A stretch of DNA of 23,150 nucleotides from Geosiphon pyriformis (GCA_016748015.1 JAAOMT010000398.1:7597-30746); one strand, 5' to 3'; shown: positions 1 through 10,105, counted from the stretch's first letter. A program made the numbers and translations. Notes: generated by a model not told the origin, from the sequence alone.

Positions 1-23
1 TTTTTTTTTTTTTTTTTTTTTTT
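1..23. repeat. poly(T) at window start
   Basis: An uninterrupted run of 23 T opens the window. It may continue to the left. Shorter T or A runs recur throughout the desert, for example around 302-325, 3817-3834 and 12790-12804. Confidence 0.9.
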
Positions 24-792
24 GCGTTAGATTTGGTTGGAAATTAAAGAAATTATTGGCAAATGACCCATTAAAAATTTTTGATTATAAAATGAATACT
101 TTTGAAAACCCTATGTTTATTCTTTTTTCGTTTTCATTCAAATGATAAATTTTGGAGATGAAAAAAAGGCCAAAGAAAATTGTTTATTTAGGGAAAACTA
201 TATATAAAAGAAATCTAATGGTTCGATTCATTGGTCATCTATGATATTTTACAAAGGAATAACAAGTATAAAGTTTTTGAATTTTTTGAGATGTAATTGT
301 GAAGTTTTTTTTTGTTTTTTTTTTTATATTACCAAAAAAAAAAAATATAAACTATGGGATTTCAAAGAAATTTCTTATCCAGTTAAAATTGAAATTGAAA
401 TTTTTTTGATTAAATAAAAGATGTAAATTTTTAATTGATTTTTATTTTTTAAATAAAATAAAATTTAAATTTCTAATTTTGATTGAAATTAATAAATACA
501 TTAAATACTAGGGTTCCCATATAGTTTTATTTCAAATTATTTTAGGAATATTTAAAGTTAAAAAATATGGTTTTATTGAATTTCGATAAAAACCTAGCTG
601 GGCATAAATTATGATTTTAATGTGAGAGGGAGGTAGGTAGGTAGGATGAAAAAAAATTTTTTTTTTTTTACAAAGAAAAAACAATTTGTTCGTCAAAAAT
701 GTAATTGAAAAAAAAAAATTAATTTTGACCCAGAATTCATTCATTCATTTAAATTATTATTTTAATAATATTTCTTGTTGAAATTTCATTTC

Positions 793-845
793 ATTTTATT
801 TATTTTATTTTATTTTATTTTATTTTATTTTATTTTATTTTATTT
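793..845. repeat. (TTTTA)n microsatellite
   Basis: About ten near-perfect copies of a TTTTA pentamer, T-rich on the + strand. The same unit recurs at about 7855-7902 and, with interruptions, at 9722-9795. Confidence 0.9.
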
Positions 846-903
846 CAATTTTTTAACTTTATTCAATTAGAAATAATTATTTATATTTTTTAAATTTAAT
901 AAA

Positions 904-906
<3 letters not shown>

Positions 907-945
<39 letters not shown>
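907..945. repeat. (ATT)n microsatellite
   Basis: About 13 copies of ATT on the + strand, first of a family of at least eleven long ATT arrays in the desert. The others lie near 3749-3776, 4499-4552, 6478-6536, 7608-7630, 9269-9293, 10805-10847, 13253-13298, 13303-13323, 13515-13548 and 13877-13912. All carry the T-rich strand on +. Confidence 0.95.
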
Positions 946-946
<1 letters not shown>

Positions 947-1595
947 AATTTAAAAAGATTAATTACATAATCTAAAAATTTTGATCATTTTTTTTTTAAT
1001 CAAAATCCACACTCTAATATTTGAAAAAAGAATTCATATGTAAAAAATATTTCTTTTCAATCTACACTCACTCACTCAATCAATCAATAAAAATACTCGG
1101 GATCAATATTTTTAAGGATGTAATAGTCTCCGACCCATGACTATTCATTCAAAGCAAAAAGAATATTTTTAAGACTTCAAGTTTTAGTTATATTACAATG
1201 GCAAAAAATAAAAAAAAAGTAAAAACCAGATAATAATTAGATTGAAAGATGAATAATGAAGATCCAATTAAAAAAGATTTCTAGTAAAATAAGTAATCGT
1301 GCATAAATCCCTCGATTCTGCTAATGATGATATCACTTGGCGTCTCCAAAGAGGAAAATAATTTAAAAGTGAAATTAGCGTAGTCTGTTTTTTGTTTTTT
1401 TTTGGGACCAAAAAATTTTAGGATTGGGGATTCCTCATTGTTGAGGAATTGATGACTCATTTTAAGAAATGTATATTGATTCTTTCATCATGGAGTAAAT
1501 TTTTAAGTGACAGTGGGTGGGATAGACGTTCACCGGATCGATATTTTTTTCAAACTTTTTTCCCACGCTCTAAATTTGATCATTATTTCCACTTA

Positions 1596-1631
<36 letters not shown>
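1596..1631. repeat. (GAT)n microsatellite
   Basis: About twelve GAT units. In one + frame (1449-1652) they read as twelve Asp codons near the end of a 67-codon ATG-started open frame, whose coding status is doubtful. Confidence 0.9.
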
Positions 1632-1632
<1 letters not shown>

Positions 1633-1766
1633 ATCAAATAGTTAAACTCTAAAAAAGAAAAAAACGAATAATAAAAACAACTTTCTTCCAATTTTATTCA
1701 TCAAACTTCTAAATTTTCAACATATTTCATGCAACTTGCCCTTAAAAATTTCAAAAAAAGAAAAAA

Positions 1767-1781
1767 ACACACACACTCTCT

Positions 1782-1818
<37 letters not shown>

Positions 1819-1830
1819 CTCTCTCTCTCT
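1767..1830. repeat. Compound (AC)n-(CT)n-(TTTC)n-(CT)n array
   Basis: A short CA run passes into CT, then TTTC tetramers, then CT again, giving a long pyrimidine-only + strand. Long polypyrimidine mirror-like tracts of this sort can adopt triplex (H-DNA) structure. That is established for such sequences in general, not shown here. Confidence 0.85.
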
Positions 1831-2064
1831 AAAACAAACAATGGTCAGATCTAAACATTTTTTTAATAAGGATATGTGTTTTTAGATGAAAAAATAATAA
1901 TAATTCATCAACTTTTTTTTTCTCTTTGGTCATCATTTTTTCTGTGCTTAATTTACGATTAAAAATTATAAAAATTAAATAAAAAAATTTGTAAACTTTA
2001 TTTGTTCATAAATCTTCATATGTTAATTCTTGGTGGCTTTGAAATTTTTAGCTATCAATTTTAG

Positions 2065-2122
<58 letters not shown>

Positions 2123-2152
2123 TAATGAATGAATGAATGAATGAATGAATGA
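2065..2152. repeat. 56-nt poly(A) followed by (GAAT)n
   Basis: A pure run of 56 A (2065-2120) is followed after four bases by about six to seven GAAT units (about 2125-2152). This is the longest homopolymer in the window. It could be the tail of a retroposed copy or simple slippage expansion. Confidence 0.9.
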
Positions 2153-2570
2153 AAGCAAGCAACTAAAAAAGCAATTGTTTCATTCTACGAATCATATTCA
2201 AAAGATTGGGTATTTGAAAAAAAAACATCATCGTTTGTTGGTGCACTGGCGTCAACATTTTTACACCAGACAATATTCACAGATTACAATACCATTTATT
2301 TTTGGTATCTTTTGATTGAATAATTGATGATTGATTGGTTGGTTTGTTGGTTGTTTGAAAATATTAAGAAAATGTGCACACATCAAACCAATCAAATTGG
2401 TTCGATTGTCTATTAGCAATACACAAACATCCCAAGCATGAATTTTACTTATGGATGACAGAAAAACAACAAAAATTTCACTCAACATAGCCTGTTTCAT
2501 GTAAAAAAATCAATATCGTATCGTTCTACACTATACATCATCACTATTGAATTTTAAAATTCGTTAAATC

Positions 2571-2600
2571 AATTAGTCAATCAGTCAATCAATCAGTCAG

Positions 2601-2636
<36 letters not shown>

Positions 2637-2660
2637 GCAGGCAGGCGGACGGGCGGGCAG
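2571..2660. repeat. Tetranucleotide block with drifting unit
   Basis: A tract of tetramers whose unit changes stepwise from TCAA/TCAG to about ten GCAA copies, then GGCA, then GGCG/GGGC. It is a rare G+C-rich spot in the desert. Confidence 0.85.
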
Positions 2661-3137
2661 AAATCGAAAATAGCTTTTTTTTTTCTTTTGTGAGCTATGG
2701 TTATTATTTTAGAAACCAAATATTACATAATAATGAATGGGAAATTTGCAGTAAAAAATAAACTTATATAATGTATGCAATTTGATAACGAGTCAAATTT
2801 ACCCACTGAAATTCATTGAAAAAGATATCAATGTTTCTTTCCTTTGATGCAACATTAATCTCGCGCATATTATATGCATTCATTATTTCGATCGACGAGT
2901 GCGCGTTTTTCTTGTATGCAGTGTTTCTATAGAAATAGTCTATTATCATTTATGGTATTCCTGGAAAAGAAAAAAAGTTAAGCATTAAGTGAATCTCCTG
3001 TTTGAAAGCTTTTTCAGTGCTAACTGTTTCTCAATGAATTTTTTATTTGATTTAATGATTTAAAAATCTAATTTATTTTTAATGATTTTAAAATCTCATT
3101 TATTTTTAAATTTCACTGATTAATGAGGGCGGCATGT

Positions 3138-3184
3138 TAATAAATAAATAAATAAATAAATAAATAAATATATATATATATATT
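3138..3184. repeat. (AAAT)n then (TA)n
   Basis: About eight AAAT units run directly into about eight TA dinucleotides. AAAT recurs at 11939-11959. Confidence 0.85.
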
Positions 3185-3331
3185 TATTTTTATATAAAAC
3201 TGTTAAGATTTTTTCCTTTGACTAATAAGTTTTGCCAAGTGAATTATTCTTTTATTGGTTAAAAAATTATGTGAACTTTTGAATTATAAATAAAACCTTT
3301 TAATTATTTTAGGATAACAAATTGCGTTCAA

Positions 3332-3372
3332 AATTAATTAATTAATTAATTAATTATTAATTATTAATTAAT
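3332..3372. repeat. (TTAA)n-type self-complementary array
   Basis: Repeated ATTA/TTAA units. The unit is its own reverse complement, so the tract can cruciform. A similar tract lies at about 11981-12003. Confidence 0.8.
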
Positions 3373-4213
3373 CCTTTTCCCTGGAATATCAAGAAATTTG
3401 AACCATTCAAGAATCAAAGATTTTTACTAATATATATAATATAATATAATGATAATTTTTCACTTTTTCAATTGCATTATACTTTTTTTTCTGCAAAAAT
3501 TTAGAAAGAAAACAAAAAAACAAAAACAAAAATTAATTTATAAAAATTGTTTCATTCGTAAATTTTGTATCAGCTCAAATTAATTAATAAATAAATAACT
3601 AACTAACAGGGACATATTAATGTACATTTTCGTAGTTATCATAAAACTTTATCTCATATAGAAATTAGAGCTTTGATTTTTTTTTTTTTATAATCTGTAA
3701 AAGAACAAAAGATGATGCAAGAGACAAGTGTATTAAGATTGATTTACTATATTATTATTATTATTATTATTATTATGTTTGGTCGTAGTTGTGATTATTA
3801 TTTATTGCTGAACTTTAAAAAAAAAAAAAAAAAACTTTCGCACGCACAATAGAAAATTTCCACGAATACGCATATCAAAAATCCCGCATTGCGAAGATAC
3901 CTCTCCTATAAAAATACTTAAACTGGTTTTTTTAAATCAGACGCAAAGAAAATCGGTGATTGAGGTGATACAAACCAATTGTTTGTGGAATTTAATACAC
4001 TTTTTCACATTTGAAAGAAAAACTCATTGCAACCTATTTAAACAGATTACATGATACAAAAAGTGAAATGAGGGAAATTACAAACTAAAAAATTGATTGA
4101 ATAGAAATCGATTTCTTGTAAACAAATTTTTATTTTTATTTTTATTTATTTATTTATTTATTTTATTGAAAGCTTTTAAATTTTTTCCGCACGTTCTGAT
4201 GTGAGAAATTTGG

Positions 4214-4244
<31 letters not shown>

Positions 4245-4246
4245 AA
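4214..4246. repeat. T11-A22 inverted homopolymer
   Basis: Eleven T are directly followed by 22 A, a perfect A/T inverted repeat without a spacer. A reversed arrangement (A18-T11) sits at 6692-6720. Confidence 0.85.
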
Positions 4247-4495
4247 TTTAAAATTCTTTGGCTAAAAAAAAGATCTTTTTCAAGTTAGTCTATTAAAATT
4301 TTAGAGTTCTAATTTTGAAAGATTAATATGCCAAGAAATTGTGATTGTAATAAAACACTAACCATTTTTTAAATATTGGTTAAAGAAAACAAGTCAAGTT
4401 AAATAATTTATTGGTTTTAGGGTTTTTAGGTTTTTTAGGTTATATTATTTTTTTTCCATAATTTTCGGTATTTCCCATCAGTATAAGACTATTTT

Positions 4496-4498
<3 letters not shown>

Positions 4499-4552
<54 letters not shown>
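4499..4552. repeat. (ATT)18 microsatellite
   Basis: About 18 uninterrupted ATT units on +. One frame of the minus strand reads it as poly-Ile, which is a translation artefact. Confidence 0.95.
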
Positions 4553-5179
4553 TCTAAAATCGGATCTCCATTCGTAACGATAACTTTTAATGATAAAAAA
4601 AAACTTAACCTGAAATATACCATGCAAATCTTTTTAGATTTCATAAATTTTCCCAATTTAAGTATAGTCAATACCGAGAAATTCAGGATTTCTACAACAT
4701 TTAAAAATTGTTACCAATTTTCTATTGTATTATCAAAATTTTCACATCCTTTTTAAACTTTGATTGCAGATTTTTTTCGATTATTGGTGTTTTGATTTCT
4801 TTTACACGAAAGAATGGAAAAAAAATCAATGTAACCATCATGAATAGGAAGGATTTCGCGTGCCTAAAAATGATGCAGAATTGGGAATATCGATTCACGC
4901 GTTTACATAAATGACGAAATTATGACCGAATGATATTGATGAAAATGGTTAAGCTAGCATATTGATAATAATTATCATTAAGATCAGTAATTCCGGTCTA
5001 ATAACAAATCGGTGAGTTAAAAATCTGAGTTCATTGTCGGCATTAGGAATTAGCCGGTCGGAGTAAATTTTTAATTATAAAGTTTAGCGTCTCTGGTAAT
5101 TTATCGATTTTTGATAACCAAGTATAGACTCCATCTGGAGAATTTTAGGCAAAAAAAAAAAGAGTAGGTTCGAAACTAA

Positions 5180-5211
5180 TCATATCATATCATATCATAT
5201 CATATCATATC
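5180..5211. repeat. (CATAT)n microsatellite
   Basis: About six CATAT pentamers; the flanks are ordinary AT-rich sequence. Confidence 0.9.
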
Positions 5212-6205
5212 ACATCTTGAATATTTAATTTCTAATGATTTCATCAATTCTAAAATCGAAACATGTAACCGAAAAATCCGAATCTCGTGAATAATACCTG
5301 ATTGAATTTTTCCTTGTGTTTTTTGTTTTTTTTTTTGACAATTTCGTCAGATTCAAGATTTTTTAATAAAGTAATAGAAATTTGATCAAAAAACAAAATA
5401 TTTGACATAATTTATTAAAACATAATTTATAAAGTATAAATATATATATAAATATATATATTTAATTATAATGTTTTTTATAATAAAAAATAAGTTAAAC
5501 ATGAAAACAAATGGTTTTTTTTCCGTTTTTTTTTTAAAAAAAACTAATATTAAATTTACAAATTATATATACAAATTATATACAAATTATCTTATATTAT
5601 ATTATATTATATTATAATAAACATTAGGATTTATATATTATATTTAATGTTTATATGATCACCAAATGTATATTTTTAATTAAAAAATTTAATTATTAAT
5701 AATCAAACAATATCCACATCATTATGATTGTTTTTATTCATAATTGAGGTATCTTCAAAACATTTGAAATGTCGAATATTAGTTTTATACATATTACCTA
5801 GTTTGTAAAAAATGTGATTTAATATGGGTTAAAAAAATAAATAATATTAATATTAGTATTATTTATTTTTCATTTCACCATTGGGAGTTTTAAATAATAA
5901 CCCAACCCGATAGTTTTTTTTTTTTTTTTAAAAAAAATTATTTTTGTTATTGAGACCGAATATTATTCGATGAAATGATTTGTCTTATGATCATTTGGTT
6001 TTATGAAAAGAAGAAAGTTCGGAATTTTAAACTTGAGCAATTTTTAATGTGAATGGTACATTTGCATTTGAGAGAAAGAAGGAAAACTCATTTTAAGAAA
6101 ATGTGTGGTGTGTACACGTTGCATGGCGCATAAATCAAACAGTGATGAATTGGTGAACAATGGGATAAAAAATATTTTTGGGGAATTAAACAAAAAGAAT
6201 TAAAA

Positions 6206-6252
6206 TAATTGATTGATTGATTGATTGAATGCTTAACTGACTGACTGACAGA
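6206..6252. repeat. (TTGA)n and (CTGA)n tetramers
   Basis: About five TTGA units, a short gap, then three to four CTGA units. The related TCAA unit on the opposite sense recurs at about 7008-7029. Confidence 0.85.
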
Positions 6253-6476
6253 ATGATTGACCGAATTAATTACTTGACTAATGGAAGGATAAATGTATTG
6301 AAACTTTACAAGCATACTAGAAAAATTATCTTGAAAAAAAGGAAATTAAGAAAATAGATATTTTTAGAAAATTATAATGGTGAACTAATATCATTAAAAT
6401 TTTGAGATTAGATATATAGATAGATATATAGTGAATTTGTTTTTTCTTTATGAGATACATTTTTAATTTTAATTTT

Positions 6477-6477
<1 letters not shown>

Positions 6478-6536
<59 letters not shown>
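6478..6536. repeat. (ATT)19 microsatellite
   Basis: The longest ATT array in the window, about 19 units, T-rich on +. Confidence 0.95.
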
Positions 6537-6588
6537 GGTATTATTAATATTTTCTAAATTAATTTTGTGTTTTTATCAATTATTTTTA

Positions 6589-6991
6589 TCATTCATGCAT
6601 GTGGTTCCAAAAAAATAGGTATAAAACAGCGTTGGAAAGTGGTGAAAATAGTTTATCAAAAAAATAAAGCCTTTTTTTATGACAGAGATCTAAAAAAAAA
6701 AAAAAAAAATTTTTTTTTTTGAAGAGTATGAACGGCTGCATTATCGGAAATTTGGAGCCAAATAGGAAATTTTTATTCGGAGTTATAAATCCGAATCTCT
6801 GTAATTTAAATTGCATTTCAGTGGTGGTCCCATTCGAGACTATTAATATAGTTACACCGAAACTTTGCATGAATGTGTTAAATATATTGAATGGGATTGA
6901 TTCATTCATTCCAGATAAGACTTTTTTAAAATTTATCATCATTAATATTGAAATCTCTATGAAATTTCTCACAGGTAACGAATCAATTTAA
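6589..6991. other. Higher-complexity island, open on both strands
   Basis: Between simple repeats lies about 270-400 bp of normal-complexity DNA with long open frames on both strands: + 6719-6991, which has an ATG at 6728 (NGCIIGNLEPN near its start), and - 6589-6972 (from an ATG at 6972). The + frame ends near a CACAG/GTAACG junction that resembles splice sites. I recognise no domain in either translation, and AT-rich DNA can stay open by chance. It may be an exon relic, an unrecognised gene, or nothing. Confidence 0.15.
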
Positions 6992-7216
6992 TCTTTAACA
7001 AAAAAAAAATCAATCAATCAATCAATCAATAAAACCAATCAGAGAATCATCCTAAACCAATCAGAATTTTTATCATTAATTTTAAAAATTCAAAATTACC
7101 ACGAATCAATGCTGCCTAGAATTTAAATCATGCTTAAAAGAGTACAAAAATTTTTCATTAATTTAACCAATTAACTTCTATTTTATTCCGAAATTTTTAT
7201 GATAAATCCCTTCATG

Positions 7217-7249
<33 letters not shown>
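7217..7249. repeat. (CTAT)n microsatellite
   Basis: About eight CTAT units followed by TCAA units. The complementary GATA unit appears at 6413-6432 and 9627-9652. Confidence 0.9.
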
Positions 7250-7339
7250 AATCAATAAGTTCAATTATAGCTAGCTTTCCAATAAGAATTCGAATAAAAA
7301 TTTTTCAATTCAATGACGAACTTGGAATCAAATTAAAAC

Positions 7340-7384
7340 ACCACCACCACCATAACCACCACCACCAACACCAACACCAACAAC
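7340..7384. repeat. (CAC)n/(CAACAC)n cluster
   Basis: Imperfect ACC/CAC trimers pass into CAACAC hexamers. The + strand of the tract contains no G. Confidence 0.8.
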
Positions 7385-7795
7385 ATCCTTCACTGTTCAA
7401 TCAAAAACCATTATCCGCCAAATCTTGTTCAAGAATCTCAATTTGTGATACAATCAATGATATTATTTACATTGATATATATTAGTATGACTTTTCTCTT
7501 AATAAAAAATAATAATAAATGAACTATTTTACCCCACACTTTTTTGCCACGCAGGTTTTCAATCATATGAATAAACTTTATTTTATTGTTATATCCGGAT
7601 TTGGTATATATATTATTATTATTATTATTTTTTCTGTTGGAGATTGAGTTAGTTCAAGAACTGATAAGTGATTAATATTGTTTGAATATTGAAAGGTTTT
7701 CCCAAGAAAATCATGCTACAAGTTTTTTTTTTTTTACATGCAAGCATGAGAAATAATTCGTTCTCACTTATTTTTCAATTAAATAAAGTTTGAAA

Positions 7796-7902
7796 TATAT
7801 TATATTATATTATATTATATTATATTATGTTATGTTATGTTATGTTATGTGATGTTATTTTATTTTATTTTATTTTATTATATTTTATTTTATTTTATTT
7901 TA
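7796..7902. repeat. Pentanucleotide array with drifting unit
   Basis: About 107 bp of pentamers. The unit changes along the array from ATATT through ATGTT to ATTTT, while the 5-bp register is largely kept. Confidence 0.9.
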
Positions 7903-8059
7903 CCTTTCTTCATTGTTGGCTTTGATTAAAAAAAGAAAATTCAAAGTTTCATAGACTAAGAGTTTAATATCATTCAAATTCTTAAAAAAGGAAATTTCGC
8001 TAGAGGCGCTACTTCTTTTACAAACATAAAATTTCAAGCGAGTTTGAAATAATTAAAAT

Positions 8060-8067
8060 TGACGTCA
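8060..8067. promoter_or_regulatory. Perfect CRE octamer TGACGTCA
   Basis: The palindromic octamer TGACGTCA is the consensus site for CREB/ATF-type bZIP factors. No gene is recognised nearby, so function is doubtful. Related TGACGTAA and TGACGTCT octamers occur at 10033 and 10707. Confidence 0.25.
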
Positions 8068-8546
8068 TAAATTCAAATGAATTTTCCGAGATTTACTATA
8101 TTTATTATATAAAGTTTTCAGGTAATTATTTGTTTTTTGTACTCCAAATATTATAAATTTTTATCCAAATTTAAAGATTAGTTGTAATTTTTTATACTTT
8201 CAATAAATTTACACAGTATCCAAAAGGAAAATTTTTGAGAAAATAAAATTTTTTTTTTTTTTTTCAATTAATAAATATTTGGCAATTATTATCTTGTTAC
8301 ACTCGCTGAGAAAAAAAAAATTCAGAAAAAAATTTTTTATCTTGATTTTTTGACAAAGGATATTTGAAAGGAATTGTTCAAATTTTAAATTTTAAATTTT
8401 GATTCTTTTTTTTATTTTTTATTTTTTTTTCAGCATCCATAAACGTGCATTACAAATATTAAAAGTTATTTTTTCACATGTTTTTTTTTTGGTAATTTTT
8501 TTTTCTTTGTAAATTGTGGTTTAATCCAATCATGTTCAAAGATTTT

Positions 8547-8579
<33 letters not shown>

Positions 8580-8580
8580 T
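8547..8580. repeat. (ATC)n microsatellite
   Basis: About eleven ATC units, the reverse complement of the GAT unit at 1596-1631. Confidence 0.9.
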
Positions 8581-9006
8581 TTTTTCTCTTAATACATCAC
8601 ATTCAGAAGATGAATAGCAACGGTTTTTCCCTCTTGTTTAATCAGTCTAACTATTTTTAAAAAATTTTGCTATTCGTCTTAATTTGGAATAAAGCTTGTT
8701 AAAATTCAAATTTCGGTGTGATCAAAATTAAACTTTATAATATGAGTAAAAGAAAGAAATTTTTTTTTTGATTTGAATTAACAAAAAAGTAAAACCGTTT
8801 GAAAGTATTCCCCTTTTTTTTTTTTTTTCAAAAATTCAAGATGCATATTTTTTCATCCCAAATGGTTTTTTAAAGTTTATAAAAAATTGTACGTAATATA
8901 TTAAAAAACAATTTAATATCTATTTCGATTTCCTGATATTTTTTTCCCGCTGTTTTTTTTTCTCTACATCCAAAATTAGTCTAATCATTAAAAACTTAAC
9001 ATTTCA

Positions 9007-9140
9007 GAAACTGTTAATGAGAAATTGACGCGTGTTCATTGTATACTGGATGAAGACAATAGCAACAACAAATATTACGACATGATGCAAGATTTTGAGA
9101 TTTTTACAGATATGCCAAATTTTGTCATCAATCACCAAAA
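9007..9140 (+). other. Exon-like open segment
   Basis: A pyrimidine-rich stretch ends in TTTCAG at 9007, as at an intron 3' end. It is followed by about 130 bp of mixed-composition sequence read openly as a Glu/Asp/Asn-rich peptide (ILDEDNSNNKYYD in the middle) until it enters a GTT/GGTTGT repeat. There is no in-frame ATG near its start and no partner exon that I can identify. It may be a relic or an internal exon of an unrecognised gene. Confidence 0.15.
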
Positions 9141-9235
9141 GTTGTTGTTGTCGTTGTCGTTGTTGTTGTTGTTTTTTGTTTTTGTTTTTGTTTTTGTTGT
9201 GGTTGTGGTTGTGGTTGTGGTTGTGGTTGTGGTTA
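9139..9235. repeat. Compound (GTT)n-(GTTTTT)n-(GTGGTT)n
   Basis: Three related units, GTT/GTC trimers, then GTTTTT hexamers, then about six GTGGTT hexamers, run together over about 97 bp. Apart from two C, the + strand is all G/T. Confidence 0.9.
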
Positions 9236-9626
9236 TTATATTTTTATTGATTTATTTAATTTAGAATCTTTATTATTATTATTATTATTATTTTTATTTA
9301 AAGTAGTTAATCATGTACATGTATTAATTTATCAGAAATATCTCCTAGATTAAATTCTCGGGTGATCAAGAAAAGAAAAGAAAAGAATTCATTTAAACCC
9401 TAGTTTAATGTATTGAAAATCTTTTTTCCTAAAATATTTTTTCAATGAAAAATGATATAACATAAGAATAGAACAGAACAGAGCAGAATAGAAAGTGTGC
9501 ATGTGATAATAAAATGTTTTTTCAATAAGTCTCTCTTTTTCTATATAACAAAAATTAATCTTTTTAATCATAAAAGAAAAATAGTGTAACCATTTCATTG
9601 GTAAAATGTAAATATTATTCCCGTAG

Positions 9627-9668
9627 ATAGATAGATAGATAGATAGATAGATGTATATATATATATAT
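9627..9668. repeat. (GATA)n then (TA)n
   Basis: About six to seven GATA units followed by a TA run. Confidence 0.85.
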
Positions 9669-10059
9669 TTATATTAAAAAAGAATGATCAAATGGTTTTT
9701 TGTTAAAAGAAAAAACTTCAAGATTTTTTATTTATTTTATTTTAATTTTATTTAATTTTATTTTATTTATTATTATTTCATTTTATCTTGTTTTATTTTG
9801 CTTTTAATATACAAAAATAAAACTTTAAACTAATACTTTGAATGAATATATTTTTAATAATAATAATAATATTATTATTATTCTTTGTTGAATGCTCAAA
9901 TAGGAAATTGTTAAAATTGGGGGAATTAAAAAAAGAAAAGTTTATCCTAACATGATTTAAATGGTTAAAAATAGCTTTATACAAATGAACGACGACGATG
10001 ATGATTATGTAATTTTGATTATGAAAAAAAATTGACGTAACGCGTTTTTTAGCACTGGG

Positions 10060-10105
10060 TTTGACGTTGACGTTGACGTTGACATTGACGTTAAAGTTGA
10101 CATTG
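10060..10105. repeat. (TTGACG)n hexanucleotide array
   Basis: About four clean and three degenerate copies of TTGACG. Adjacent units create repeated TGACGT cores, the half of a bZIP site. A TGACGTAA octamer lies just upstream at 10033-10040. Confidence 0.8.

Noticed and set aside
219-235. GGTTCGATTC resembling a tRNA T-loop
   Set aside because: The flanking bases do not form the 5-bp T stem, and no acceptor, D or anticodon arms are found.
4489-4671. Minus-strand frame with a long poly-Ile segment
   Set aside because: It is a translation of the (ATT)18 array; the rest is short and AT-driven.
5160-5185. GGTTCGAAAC resembling a tRNA T-arm (B box)
   Set aside because: The stem does not pair, and no A box or cloverleaf lies upstream.
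9857-9882. AAT/ATT palindrome as a possible terminator or cruciform element
   Set aside because: It is short, A/T-only and not linked to a gene; such palindromes are expected in this composition.
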